DNA from: Thalassia testudinum
Lineage: Eukaryota; Streptophyta; Magnoliopsida; Alismatales; Hydrocharitaceae
DNA: 64,000 nt
NCBI GenBank assembly: GCA_037157565.1
Contig: JAZHRO010000012.1
Location: 54,861,501-54,925,500 of the forward strand
Direction: 5' to 3'
The translations under genes were made by a program, and so were the position numbers. Below, piece after piece: positions 21,435 through 32,764 of the stretch. How positions within the stretch are numbered: position 1 is the stretch's first letter; every line of letters starts with the position of its first letter. The notes under the pieces are model-generated. The model did not search any database. It worked only from the letters and a program-made list of their open reading frames with translations, and was not told where the DNA came from.

Positions 21435-21468
21435 CCATACCGTCCGTGCATTTGCACGGCCGGTATGG
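21435..21468 (-). other. Hairpin upstream of the LTR B TATA box
   Basis: Arms beginning CCATACCG and ending CGGTATGG pair over 16 nt with one mismatch around a TT centre. In the right LTR (25978-26011) one pair next to the loop is changed on both arms, from A:T to G:C. Confidence 0.75.
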
Positions 21469-22283
21469 TGGGTTGAAATGACCAGGGGGGTGTTCCTGCG
21501 ACGGCTGACGACGTAGGGCACCCCCATTTGACCTAGCAGGCCCTCCCCCTTACCCTGCGCGGCGCCATGCTCCGCGCAAGGTCGCCGGAGTGTGGTGCTG
21601 GCAGGTTTTGCAGGGAGGACCTGAATGTAAAGAACGAAGAAGAGTTAGGGGCCAAAATGCGAGGGTTCAAAAGTTGAGGGCCAAAAAGTAAATAGATGAG
21701 GACCAAAATGTAAAGTTGGTCAAGAAGGTTTCTTCTTAGGCTTAAGTTTTTATACGTGACTAATTAGGACCTAAGGATTCTGATGGTGAATTTTATTTCT
21801 AGATAAAACCTTGTTTGACTGGTCAATTTACGCAAAAACCCAAATTAAGTTATTAATTGGGCATGGTTCTCAATGTAGGTCAAAATGGGTTCCGAAGGCC
21901 AAATTGAAGGTTCTAAACCCTAGAGATTATTTTTCTATGAATTTTAGAGGGTTTATTCTATTTTTACTTTGCCTCGAACCTCGTGAATTGAAGTGGGTTT
22001 GTTTTAAGGTTACAGATTATCATTTAGTTCCTTGGAATTGCTGTAGCCCTTATCAGATCATCCCACTTTCCTTCTTATTCGGTTTGTTTGACCTATGTTT
22101 GGACCCTGAATTACCCTGTATGCAGATTATACTGGTAAAATTGCATTTTTACCCCTTATGACTTGTTTTCTCCTTAAACTCAGAATTCTCTAAGTTAAGC
22201 CTTTCCTTGAGTTATGTAGGAGCTTTTATCCTTTGTATTAGGTCAAAATGAGCTAGTTATGGCTCATGATGAGGTTCTCATCA

Positions 22284-22321
22284 TACCCCCATGCCTAGCT
22301 TTTGCTAGTCCCTTAGCAAAA
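22284..22321 (-). promoter_or_regulatory. Polypurine tract of B with adjoining hairpin
   Basis: In element sense a hairpin (TTTTGCTA/TAGCAAAA, 22300-22321) precedes GGCATGGGGGTA, which abuts the LTR start. Confidence 0.8.
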
Positions 22322-22728
22322 ACTTATGGTTTCAACCCTTGTTCTAGACCATGAAGTTCTTAATAGCTTCAGATAAGTGATTTTTCATTTAAACCTAGAT
22401 TAGGTTAGAATGCTGACCATAGGCCTAAAAGGTACTCTAGTACCAATCAAGATCCAAATATGTCTACCCTTAGCCTCAGTCTTTAGCAAAGGTTTTTAAG
22501 GCCCACAAGAACTAACCTAAGGTTTATTGGACTTTGTGGTTAAAGCACCCGTGCTTGAAATGATTTTAGCCCTGGCTCAGTTCGCAGTGCGTTTTATAAG
22601 AGAGAGATAGAAAGTTTTTCTGTTTGGAGAGTTTTCTCTCTCTTTTTCTTTTTAGTTCTAGCCTAGGATTGGCTTTTCAACACGGTCTGTATCAGATTCC
22701 TTGCTCCCATCATTAATCCTCAAGGGTT

Positions 22729-22874
22729 CCTGGCAATCGATGCTTCGAGATAGCACCGCCCATGGCAACCCCCGGAACCCTGGCTATTGAGATTTCGAGA
22801 TAATCCCATCCATGGTGTTCCGTGGCCGAATCCAGACCCTGGCAATTGACACTTCGAGATATTGCCATCCATGG
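22729..22874 (-). repeat. Three-unit degenerate repeat, B copy
   Basis: Units at 22729-22765, 22779-22815 and 22838-22874 share the core of the A, C and D triplets. Each ends in CCATGG on the plus strand and contains TTCGAGATA. Confidence 0.8.
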
Positions 22875-22889
22875 AATCTGAACCATCAG

Positions 22890-22941
22890 AGTGCTTACAT
22901 GCCCCCAGTAGGATATGTAAATATCCTAAGAGACAAGCACC
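22890..22941 (-). other. Conserved stem-loop, B copy
   Basis: 52 nt. The outer arms pair GTGCTT with AAGCAC and the inner arms pair TAGGATAT with ATATCCTA around TTAC (element sense). It is the partner of the stem-loops at 2765, 41174 and 48534. Confidence 0.8.
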
Positions 22942-23560
22942 GAGGAGATGATATTTTGTTACGCATCTTCGAGGGGATTTCCCGCCTCTCTGCTTTGGGA
23001 ACTCGTCCAAATCAACTTGTGTTGATCGACCACTCCTACTCTAGGTGTACTTTTCAGAATTTACGACGCTTCTGCATGATTTTGATTTTTACGCTTACTG
23101 AACCAGGCTGTGTGTGAGGTTAGGGTGCATAGGTTACTAAGTCCCGTAAACCAAAAATTAGTTAACGAGGACAAATACTCCCTAAGCCTTAGACCTAATA
23201 CTTCAGCTTTTCATTTTCCTCAACCTCTTGAGGAATGTCTAGATCTTAATGGGTACTAAGAGTCTATTCAAGAATGCCTAAGGTTTGCGTTCTTACTAAT
23301 CTCATTATGCACTTTTCAGTTATTTTCTTGAATGAGGTCTAGAACTTAGGTTAATTCCTTAGTTCCTTACTAATGACTATTACTTTTTTCTCATATTTTG
23401 TGCTCCTTTTTTCCTTTTGTTTCTTTTCTCTTCTCCTTCACAAAATTTCCTTCTCCTCTTTTCCTCTTATTCTTTTTCGAAAATTTTTTTAATTTTTATG
23501 GTGTTTTTGGCATATGTGAATTTTTTGTTTGAAACCTTTTCTTACAAGTTTTGCACTTTC

Positions 23561-23598
23561 ATACCCCCCCATGCCTAAGATTTGCAATGTCCTCATTG
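23561..23598 (-). promoter_or_regulatory. Internal hairpin plus G-run of B
   Basis: In element sense CAATG-AGGA-CATTG (23585-23598) is followed by GGCATGGGGGGGTAT. This is the second polypurine-like module, about 1.3 kb upstream of the LTR-proximal one. Confidence 0.7.
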
Positions 23599-23828
23599 TA
23601 ACCTAGGGGGTTTTTATTCAACTTAGTTCATTCCTTAAGACAGAAATTTGGATGAGTGAATGGGTCGGGTTGAATTTTGCAGACGATTTCTAATCCCAGA
23701 TGCAAGCATCTAAGGTGGGGTCGGCTGTCTACAAGGGTGAACCTTAAGTGCAAAAAGGTGTCAGAAAAAGTTTTGGATTTTTTGGAAAATGACGGGTTGC
23801 CTCCCGTTAAGCGCTGAGTTTGATGCCT

Positions 23829-25431
23829 TCAGCCAGGCGAGAAATGCGATGGAGAGGGGATGGTGAAATCAGCAGAGTTTTGTAATACAAGCACCTTGAT
23901 TAAGAGCCTGGTTGGTCCAACCAGGTGCTTGTTCAGATCAACAGGCTGATGATGTAGCCCAAACCTAATCAATCTGGTGAGTTGATAGATATGGATAAAA
24001 AGGTGTGGAACCCACCATATACTATGAAGCTCAGATGGATGTGGAAGTGAAAACACAGGGTTTGGCTGAGTCGAATCAGCCTGGTCAGAGTAGGGACCCG
24101 TAGAATAATCAATGAATGACGCGGAAACCCTACAAGGGTGATTAGAGAATGATGGAGCATGATATGTAGTCTGATCAGTGTTCCAAACCCGATGTGGAAA
24201 TGCAATCGGCTCGGTGAGAGGTGAATCTGAATAGAAATTGAGTCCGGTTGCGGGTCGGGGTTGGGAAGAGGTTTTGATTAGTTCTGTGTGTGCAGACGAG
24301 GTGGCAACTGTGTATGAGGGCTCTTCTAAAAAGGAATGACAGGTGATTTTCTGTAAAGAGTCCTCCGGGTAACTATCAAATGCCTGAAGAGTGTCTATAG
24401 GATGAAAGAAATCTGAATTAAGAAAAGATTTGAATTCTGGGTTGCAATCACTCTTGGCATTTTCTATTTTTGGTTCCTGAGGATCGAAAAGGAATGATTC
24501 TGTGTTATCAGTGATCTCGGGAATCAGGACCTCAGACTCGGAGTCAGAGTCATGAGAACTGAGGTCGTAGATGGGCCTGGTGTGTTCAGGAAGGAGAGTC
24601 TCTCCGCAATTATAGTCGGATCTGAAGTTGTCGGAGAGTTTGTGAAAATGAGATTCATGATCATGAATTCCACCACAGCAAAAATCATCAGATGTGGAAT
24701 CAGTAGCCTGACTGGGTTCTAGCCTATATGTCAATTCTGGGCTTAAAAAGGTATTCTGTCTAAGCTCAAGCTCAAAGCTGGTAGGATAGACCCAATTGAA
24801 ATCCAACTCGTCCAACTCCTCAGTCTCTGTATCATAAATTGGCATGACTTTCGAAAAATCGATCAGATTTCCTAAAGATGTTGGAGAGGGGTATAGAGGC
24901 CCAGAATCATATTCTGTAAAAATTTGATCTTTCTCATAAGGGGCCTCATAATCTTCCCAATAAGTTTCAGATCTAGGTTCTAGGCTTAGGATGTGGGTAG
25001 AATTATTAGAACCTAAGTCCGAATAACCTTCGAGGGCCACCTTGTCAAAATAAGGGGCGGAATTTATACCCTCAAAAGGTTTAGTTCTGATCTCATTATT
25101 GCAGGAGTTTTAGAATTCTAGGCTTGGCAATTCATGGTCTAAGTTTGGCTCATCATTGTGTTCTCCTGCAATATCCCAACTTAATTCAACATTGTCTTCT
25201 ATCTGGGTTGGGATTCCACAACCTCTTTGTGCCTCAGTCCCGAGATCTGGGAAACTGGATTGTTCCTTAATACTGTTCCAAGATGGTTCATCCTCTGTTT
25301 CTGGTATATAAGGGTATTTCTGGTTGATAGTTTGTTCTAGTGATCTCATCATTTCTACCCGTTTTATAAGGGCATCTTGGTGTTGTTCCCAAAGTACAGG
25401 ATTTGTCGAGCATTGAAGGTATTCAGATTGG
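23829..25431 (-). pseudogene. Unknown acidic frame of element B (one stop, 5' truncated)
   Basis: On the minus strand a single frame is open from the truncation point at about 25431 to the stop at 23829, about 535 codons, interrupted only by a TAA at 25108-25110. An ATG lies at 25350-25352. The product is rich in D, E, S and P, with clusters such as DSDSESEV and DTETEELDELDF, and a more hydrophobic C-terminal 70 residues containing FIHIYQLTRLIRF. I see no protease, RT, integrase, zinc knuckle or transmembrane pattern. Downstream comes GCGCTTAACGGGAGGCAACC, which follows pol in C and D, so the frame sits where pol should end. It could be a captured gene fragment, a very diverged gag C-terminus, or an element-specific protein. 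Function is unknown. Confidence 0.6.
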
Positions 25432-26825
25432 TTATGTGCAGGTCGGCGAGCCGTGTGGGGTGCTAGAGTGATGGGAGCGGGTCACCGGAGTGTGGCTGGA
25501 GGTGGAGAAGGTGAGGGCGATTGGTCGGAATCGAGGGCGACAGTAAGGGTTTAAAGTGAGGAAAAGGAAGAGGGGAGAAAGGTGAGAAGTTATACCTACT
25601 TAGCAGGACAAGGAGGGGCCGGAACAGGCGACAGTCGTATCGACTGTCGCGGAGAAGAAGCTGCCCAGAGGAAGGAGCGACGGCGAGGAGAGGGCTGGAG
25701 AGGCGCGCGCTGGGTGCAGCGCGGCGCGGGAAGAGCAGGGGAAGGCAGCCCTACTGCTGGTAGTGCGGCAGAACGACGAGGAGGAGGAGGGAAAAACCGC
25801 CGGAGCTGGAGGGCTTCCTGTCGGAGTGGGAAGAGAGTGAAAGGAGGGTGTTTCTCCGTCAGGACCGAGCTGCCAAGAACGGCGGAGCGACGGGGGTATT
25901 TATAGGGGCGGAATCAGAGAGGAGGGCGGAGGGAGACGACGTGTCTCCCTCGCCGGAGGACGCCGGAGGAAGGAGACCCATACCGTCCGTGCGTTCGCAC
26001 GGCCGATATGGTGGGTTGCAACGACCAGGGGGGTGTTCCTGCGATGGTTGACGACGCAGGGCACCCCCATTTGACCTGGCAGGCCCTCCCCTTACCCTGC
26101 GCGGCGCCATGCTCCGCGCAAGGTCGCCGGAGTGTGGTGCTGGCAGGTTTTGCAGGGAGGACCTGAATGTAAAGAACGAAGAAGAGTTAGGGGCCAAAAT
26201 GCGAGGGTTCAAAAGTTGAGGGCCAAAAAGTAAATAGATGAGGACCAAAATGTAAAGTTGGTCAAGAAGGTTTCTTCTTAGGCTCAAGTTTTTATACGTG
26301 ACTAATTAGGACCTAAGGATTCTGATGGTGAATTTTATTTCTAGATAAAACCTTGTTTGACTGGTCAATTTACGCAAAAACCCAAATTAAGTTATTAATT
26401 GAGCATGGTTCTAAATGTAGGTCAAAATGGGTTCCGAAGGCCAAATTGAAGGTTCTAAACCCTAGAGATTATTTTTCTATGAATTTTAGAGGGTTTATTA
26501 TATTTTTACTTTGCCTCGAAACTCGTGAATTGAAGTGGGTTTGTTTTAAGGTTACAGATTATCATTTAGTTCATTGGAATTGCTGTAGCCCTTATCAGAT
26601 CATCCCACTTTCCTTCTTATTCGGTTTGTTTGACCTATGTTTGGACCCTGAATTACCCTGTATGCAGATTATACTGGTAAAATTGCATTTTTACCCCTTA
26701 TGACTTGTTTTCTCCTTAAACTCAGAATTCTCTAAGTTAAGCCTTTCCTTGAGTTATGTAGGAGCTTTTATCCTTTGTATTAGGTCAAAATTGGCTAGTT
26801 ATGGCTCATGATGAGGTTCTCATCA
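25432..26825 (-). repeat. 5' LTR of B, truncated
   Basis: It matches 20891-22283 closely (1394 against 1393 bases) and ends CTCATCA before CCCCT. The part corresponding to 19584-20890, the primer site and the start of the internal region are missing, so a deletion joined LTR to coding region at 25431/25432. The TATA box is at 25897-25904. Confidence 0.85.
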
Positions 26826-28175
26826 CCCCTCAATTGTACACAAATGTAATTAGTAATTGAAAGTAAAATAGGGGATTTCGTTTGAAGACTCTCACGCACG
26901 AAGGAGGGAGAACTGAATGGCAAGGCTACAGTTGAAGGTCGAGTGAGCTGAGCCATTTCCAATGGTGGCGGTATCATGGCCAACGGTGGCCGGAGGCTGC
27001 CGATCGGAGAGGAGGCTGATGGTGGTTCCGGCAACTTGCTTGCTGCATGCACGTACGTGCAGCTAGTCATGCACAGCTGTGCGGGTGGCGAGGACCTGCA
27101 TGATGGCTGTGGTCTCACGTTGGCGAGGACCAGCGTGCTGGCGGCGGTCGCACGCTGGCGAGAAGTAGGCTCGGGCGAGAAGGGGGTGTGCAGCCTCTCA
27201 CGCAGACTGCTGCTGGAGTTGATGCGCACCTGGGTGTGATGGGTACTACTGCTGCAGGCGTGGCGGAGGAGCAACGAGGGGATGCACCTGTGCATGCCTG
27301 CGTGGAGGGTGGCACGCGAGGAGGTGAAAGGGGCAGGTGCATAGGTCACACATGGTGCGCTGCTAGCTATGTGCAGGGGGTGTGCACAGGGAAGAAGGAG
27401 GGCAGTGGCGCGCTGTTGGTGATGGTGGTGGTGGGTTTCATTGAAGTGGAGGAGAAATAGAGGAAGAAGAAATGAAAAGGAAGAAGATACTGTTGGGAGG
27501 TCAGATGTCTAGGAACATTCCCATACATCTTAAATGAGTGTGGATGGCTATTAACGGGTGGTTATGGCGGTGGTTGCTAGAGTTGGTGATGGCGGTAGTG
27601 CACGCTAAGGTGCTCACAGTAATCTGCATAATCACTGATGGCACGACGGTCCATCACCCCACCTGCCTATGGTGGTGTGGACTTGTACACACTTTAGGAG
27701 GCCGACGGTGGTGGAATGGAGGAGAGCTTGACTCTCTACGCAGTAGTGGAGTGGCGTTGGAGGCCTGCTGAGCTGAGTCACTGGAGATCTCTTCTTATGT
27801 AGCAGGAAGGTGGAGAGGAAGATGGAGTGTCACACGAAGACCATCAATGCAAGATCTGCATTCACAGCTCGACAATGAAGGTGGTGCTGCAGCCATTGGA
27901 AGAAGAAAAGTTAATAAAATATAATAATAAATCAAGGGTTATTTATCTATAACACCGTAGAAGAAATGTAAAATCAAACACTATATGTAATGCAACCTAT
28001 TTCAATGCATGATATTCTAAATAAATTCTAAATGATGTTATCAATGCATGTAATGCATGAAATAGGTAATTTTATTTTATTCTATTTGCATATTAATGTA
28101 TGCTATATACATGTACATGCTAACTTAATGTTTAGGCATTAAAATACATAAATAGCCCACAAATATGAGCTCATC

Positions 28176-30107
28176 GCTAGCCATACTTTCTGATATGGTA
28201 GATGAGTACCTTGAAGACTTCATGGATGACTTCTCAGTATTTAGGGAATCTTTCAATGATTGCCTCCTTCATCTGGTTCAAATCCTCAGGTGATGCATTG
28301 ACGTGAATCTGGTTCTTTCTTGGGAAAAGAGCCATTTCATGGTTCCTGAGGGTATTATCCTGGGACACCTCATCTCTGAAAAAGGCATCCAAGTTGAATG
28401 GGCTAAGGTAAACTTGATTTCCAAACTACCTGTGCCTAGCTCAGTCAAGGACATCAGATCTTTTATGGGGCACGTCGATTTTTATCGTCGATTCATTCCT
28501 AATTTCTCAAAAATCGCATGCCCCCTAACTAATCTTCTATCAAAAGTTGTCCCCTTTGAGATAACCAATGAGTTCACACGCACATTTGAAAGCCTACGTG
28601 ACCGAGTCACTCAAGCACCTATCCTGCAATCCCCTGATTGGTCTCAACCCTTTAAGATCATGTGAGATGCATCTGACTATGCAGTAGCTGCAGTGCTTGG
28701 GCAGAAAATTGACGGGAAACCCGTGGTCATCTACTACGCTAGCAAGACACTCGACAAGGCTCAGCGTAACTATACGATTATTGAAAAAGAGCTGCTAGCT
28801 GTAGTATTTGGCCTAGAAAAATTTCAATCATATCTTTTGGGTTCCCACGTTATCTTCTACTCAGATCATGATGCAGTGAGGCACTTACTCGCGAAGAAGG
28901 ACGAGAAGCCTCAACTAATTCGCTGGATCTTGCTGTTGCAAGAATTCGACCTCGAGATTCGCAACAAAGCAGGAAAACATAATGCTGTAGCTGATCACTT
29001 GTCCCGCCTTCCTTCTTCTATTATCGACCCTTCTAGACTGATCACAGAGCATTTTCCAGATGAGCACCTCCTGACTATTGGTGTGGGACTTCCCTAGTAC
29101 ACAAATATGGTGAATTACTTGGCATCTCATCAAATCCTGTCTAATTGGTCGAAGGCTAAGAAAGACAAATTACTTTCCGATGCCAAGTACAACATCTGGG
29201 AAGACCCATACCTCTTCCACCTTGGTGCTGATCAGATCATCAGATGATGCATCCCAGAAGTGAAAATATAGGACACCTTGTCCTTCTGCCACGAACAGGC
29301 TTGCGACGGACACTTCTTTGGACATAAAATCACAGCTAAAGTCCTCTAGTGTAGCTTTTATTGGCCCACGATCTTCAAAGATGCACAAGATTACTGTAAG
29401 ACATGTACTCATTGCCAGACCTCGGGCAACATGAGCCATTGCGATATGATGCCTCTACAATCGATTCTCGTGTACAAAATCTTCGATATCTGGGGGATTG
29501 ATTTCATGGGTCCCTTCCCCAAATCAGACGACTTCGAATATATACTCCTCGCTGTGACTACGTGTCTAAATAGATCGAAGCCATCCCAACCCAAACTAAT
29601 GATCATAAGGTGGTAATCAAGTTCATTCATCAGCACATCTTCTCTCGGTTCGATGTCCCACGCGCAATTATCTCTGATGGAGGGACCCATTTCATGAATG
29701 CACAGTTCAGATCCCTGATGACAAAGCATGGGGTGTCGCACCAAATATCGACTCCTTATCACCCCCAAACCAATGGATTGGTTGAACTATTAAATAGGGA
29801 GATAAAGAAAATCCTTCAGGCCACTATCGACTGATAGGAAGGATTGGTCAGCTTGCCTTCCGGAAGCTTTGTGGACCTATAGGACCACCCACAAAACCCA
29901 ATTAGGTATGTCTCTATTCAGAATCGTGTAGGGGAAGGTATGTCACCTACCCATCAAAATGAAGCACAAAGACTATTAGGCAGTATGGAAGTGCAACCTA
30001 AATCTTTTAAAGGCTGGAACCCACTGACAATTACAAATGAGCGAGATCAAGGAACTACGCAATAACGCGTACGAGAACTTGCGAATTTACAAAGAACGGG
30101 TTAAAGC
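28176..30107 (+). pseudogene. pol: Element C pol: RT end, RNase H, integrase (decayed)
   Basis: The plus strand reads from the reverse transcriptase catalytic motif (DFMDDFSVF, FMDD at 28219-28230) through RNase H ([30 protein letters not shown]) and the integrase zinc region (CHEQ to CTHCQ) to WGIDFMGPF and ISDGGTHF. Stops and frameshifts break it several times, for example at 28663-28665 and 29095-29097. It is cut on the left by the H2 LTR, inserted in the RT, and on the right by D at 30107. The rest of the pol is at 47316-47640. C is the outermost layer seen. Confidence 0.88.
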
Positions 30108-30850
30108 TAATGGGAACACCATCATGAGCCATAACTAGCTCATCTTTACCTAATTAAGTCAATAAATGCTCCTACATAATCACCAGAGAGTCACAAGTCA
30201 TTGCATATTCATTATGAAAGAAAAATAAGAAGCTAGGGCTAAAACTGTAATTTTACCAGCTCATCATGAACGCAGTACGACCAAGGGTTTTCTTAGGGGT
30301 TGAATGAAGGTCAATTGGTCTTAAAAAGATAACAAGTGGGAGAAGATGGACAGAAAAGGGTTTACAAGTATTCTGAGAATTAAATGACTTTTGAAACCCT
30401 AAAAACAGATCCACTTAATTAACTGAGGTTCCGATCAGGATAAAATTCACTTAAACCCTCTAAAATTTATAGAAAAATATTCTATAGGGTTTAGAACTTT
30501 CAATTTGACCATCAGAACCCATTTTAACCCAAAACAGAATCACAGACAGACATTTGCCCTAATTTAGATTTTTGCATAAATTACCTAGTCAAACAAGGTC
30601 AAAACCAAAATCCAACTTCACCATTGGATTCCTTAGGTCCAAATTAGGTTTGTATAAAAATTTGGACCCAAGATGAATTTGTCTTGACATAGTTTGTAAA
30701 TTTGTCTTGTTTAATTTCATTTCTACCCTTAACTTTCAAAATCCTTTCAACAGGCCCCTAACTTTGTCATCATTTTCATAAAAAGGTCCCTGCCACCATT
30801 AATCCTATTCCTATTTCCTCTGGCGACCTTAAAATAGAAAGAACTTCCTT

Positions 30851-30900
30851 ATTTCTTGACAAATTCCTTTCAAAATTGAAAGGAAAGTTTGTCAAGAAAT
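30851..30900 (+). other. 50 nt U3 hairpin of the D 5' LTR
   Basis: Outer arms ATTTCTTGACAAA and TTTGTCAAGAAAT pair perfectly, with an inner CCTTTCAA/TTGAAAGG stem. The 3' LTR copy (42576-42625) differs by two paired changes and the E copy (43775-43824) by many, yet both keep the stem. Confidence 0.85.
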
Positions 30901-31054
30901 TCCCTTCCTTTTGAAACCAATCCCAAGCCCTAAAACCTACCCAATCTCTCATGGGAATGCATAAGAGATTTGGGTATCAAGGAACTCCCAAGTCCGGCAA
31001 GGCTTTCCAAGCTTGGAAAGCTTGTTTCCCAAGCTTAAAGCGTCTCTAGATCCT

Positions 31055-31064
31055 TATATAAAAG
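31055..31064 (+). promoter_or_regulatory. TATA box of the D 5' LTR
   Basis: TATATAAAAG follows three successive hairpins. The 3' LTR keeps TATATAAG at 42780-42787 and E has TATAAAT at 43980-43986. Confidence 0.7.
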
Positions 31065-31959
31065 AGCCCAGATCCCCCCAAACTTCCTATGCTCGAAATT
31101 GGCCGAGATTCCCCATAATTCCTCTCTCTCTTTCATGGCCGAAGGTTCCTCGACATCTGGGGACCTCTTCTACTTCTCCTCGTCATCCGTCAGCCATACC
31201 AATGGTGGATTCATGTCCCTTACTTCATTTCCGCATCTCGCCATACCAGCAGATGGCCTTTTTCGTTCGTCTTCGCCGTTTCTCCCTCACCGGAACCACC
31301 TTCGTCTCCGGCACTGACAATACCACAACCGATGCCATCTCCGCCTTGCTTCCTCCAACAACCTCCTAGCTAAGTCCCTTACCTTCTATACTTCATTCTC
31401 ACACTCACCCCATTTTAAATCGACCATCGATGACCCTCCTCGATTTCATCTCCTCTATCTCCAGCAACCACTCTGGCGAAGGATTCCGCCCGCTACACGT
31501 GAACATCCCCTTCACCGACCACCCTATAAGCTCCACCTCATCTTCCCGCACAAAACCCACCTCCTGTTTCATCCTCTTGCTCACTCAAACTCACACCTGA
31601 ACAAACACATCATCTCCAACCGTTTCCGTCACCGTCTGGCCACCACAGCTACTCTCGCTCCATGCCACCACCCCCATCACGTTCGCCGTGCTCAGGTGAT
31701 CATTCCTAAACATTTTAACGCGGCCGAAAGGCCCTATTGCTGATTTCAGGTCTTCAGGCGGAGCTTTCCATTAACGCAAGCTTTGAGCTTGCTTGAGAGC
31801 TACTCCAGGACATCTTCGCCCCAGAAGTCATCTCCAGGTGATGCGGAAAGCCTCCAAGACTTCGTTCGGGCAGACAATTGGAGGAGTCTACCACCTCATT
31901 GCACGAATTCGACGAAGGAGCTGCTACTGCAAATGCGTAGAAAAGAAGGCGGAACAATA

Positions 31960-32002
31960 GTCCCACAACATGGAACGCGGGGGTAGGAGAGTCAAATAAA
32001 TT
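31960..32002 (+). promoter_or_regulatory. USE-like plus TATA-like pair in the D 5' LTR
   Basis: GTCCCACAACA (31960-31970), 24 nt, then AATAAATT (31995-32002). The 3' LTR keeps the exact consensus GTCCCACATCG with the same spacing at 46529-46571. Confidence 0.65.
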
Positions 32003-32747
32003 GCAAAAGTGCTCTAGGTTTTCCACCTCAGACACAAGGGTGAGGTCCTCCTTACCCCTCACTCACCTCATCCGTGACCTCTGCCCGTGGACTTGGTACA
32101 GACCCGTTAACTCGCCTAAACCTCACTCCTCGACTGTGCCCCACACACAGCCCTGGACCCGAGTACGCTGAATCCGATAACTCAATTACTCGTGGCTCTA
32201 GGAGAGTGGATCCTAAAGAGAGAAGGAGAGGATAGCTGCACGAGTTGGGGAGGGTTTTGCTCCAATGAGACTCTAACACTTAACTGGATTTAGAAGAAGA
32301 AAAGGAGCAGCAGAGAAAGAAAGAAGAGGAAGCAGAAGAAAGGAAGGAACAGAGAATGAAGAAGAAATCCTAGCACTGTAGAATCAGACGTTTAAGACGT
32401 CTGATCCTACCATCAGACGACACATTTAAGCATTATTTCATATATTGATATTTATGTTCCTTAGCTATTATTGTAAGGAGTATATGGTGGTTTAAACCAC
32501 CATTTTACTCCATTATTTTTGCAAATTTATACTTGATCCTATTGCTACATTATTTTGAAACAATTCTTGATTTCAATTCTATAGCTTTCTTGTCTTATAT
32601 TGCAATTATGAGTTTTGAATTCCATATTGCTCCCTGTGTTCGACCTCGGAACTTATTCAAGTAATAAAAAATCTATTTGTTTTCAAAGCGATTTCTACTA
32701 TATTACAACGCCTTATTTTAAAACTCAATTTCGCTGTGTTAACATTT

Positions 32748-32764
32748 TGGCACCGTTGCCAGGG
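32748..32764 (+). promoter_or_regulatory. Primer binding site of D
   Basis: TGGCACCGTTGCCAGGG lies 3 nt after the LTR. It is the complement of the tRNA-Asp 3' end with two G-to-A changes, both at CpG sites. Confidence 0.88.

Larger units (their letters stand above)
19584..22283 (-). repeat. 3' LTR of element B
   Basis: About 2.7 kb. In element sense it starts with the hairpin TGATGAG/CTCATCA (22267-22283), has hairpins at 21435-21468 and 21087-21109, a TATAAATA box at 21354-21361, a USE-like plus TATA-like pair at 20422-20464, a GACGAC hairpin at 20027-20052, and a GAA-rich tract (19760-20110, CT-rich on the plus strand). The hydrophobic 261-codon plus-strand frame at 19717-20502 is a product of that CT-rich tract. 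Confidence 0.8.
19584..26825 (-). mobile_element. Element B: non-autonomous LTR element with an unknown frame
   Basis: B has a left (3') LTR ending TGATGAGGTTCTCATCA at 22283, an internal region without any gag or pol domain I recognise, and a truncated right (5') LTR (25432-26825). CCCCT occurs at 19579-19583 and 26826-26830. The left terminus after that duplication reads CGAAG rather than TG, so either one base has mutated or the boundary is a few bases off. The 3' region carries the same modules as A, C and D, so B is mobilised like them or derives from a relative. Confidence 0.75.
19247..28175 (-). repeat. 5' LTR of H2, split by element B
   Basis: The LTR occupies 19247-19583 and 26831-28175 (about 1.68 kb in sum), with B between the two CCCCT copies. 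The right part aligns by eye with the A LTR: a diverged form of the 28 bp palindrome near 27500-27535, a shared run around GTGCTCACAGTAAT, and the end AAATAGCCCACAA. Its last bases are TCG rather than the expected TCA. Frames inside it, such as 26795-27349, are not genes. Confidence 0.82.
30108..32744 (+). repeat. 5' LTR of D
   Basis: It matches 41832-43043 plus 45887-47315. Landmarks in order: a terminal hairpin, a 50 nt hairpin (30851-30900), a second hairpin (30939-30975), the perfect palindrome GCTTTCCAAGCTTGGAAAGC (31002-31021), a TATATAAAAG box (31055-31064), a USE-like box plus TATA-like box (31960-32002), a purine-rich tract (32280-32370), an ATCAGACGT/ACGTCTGAT hairpin (32383-32405), and the end TGTTAACA. 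Confidence 0.9.

Noticed and set aside
26795..27349. 184-codon minus-strand frame
   Set aside because: It spans the B/H2 LTR junction, so it cannot be an ancestral gene. Composition explains its length.
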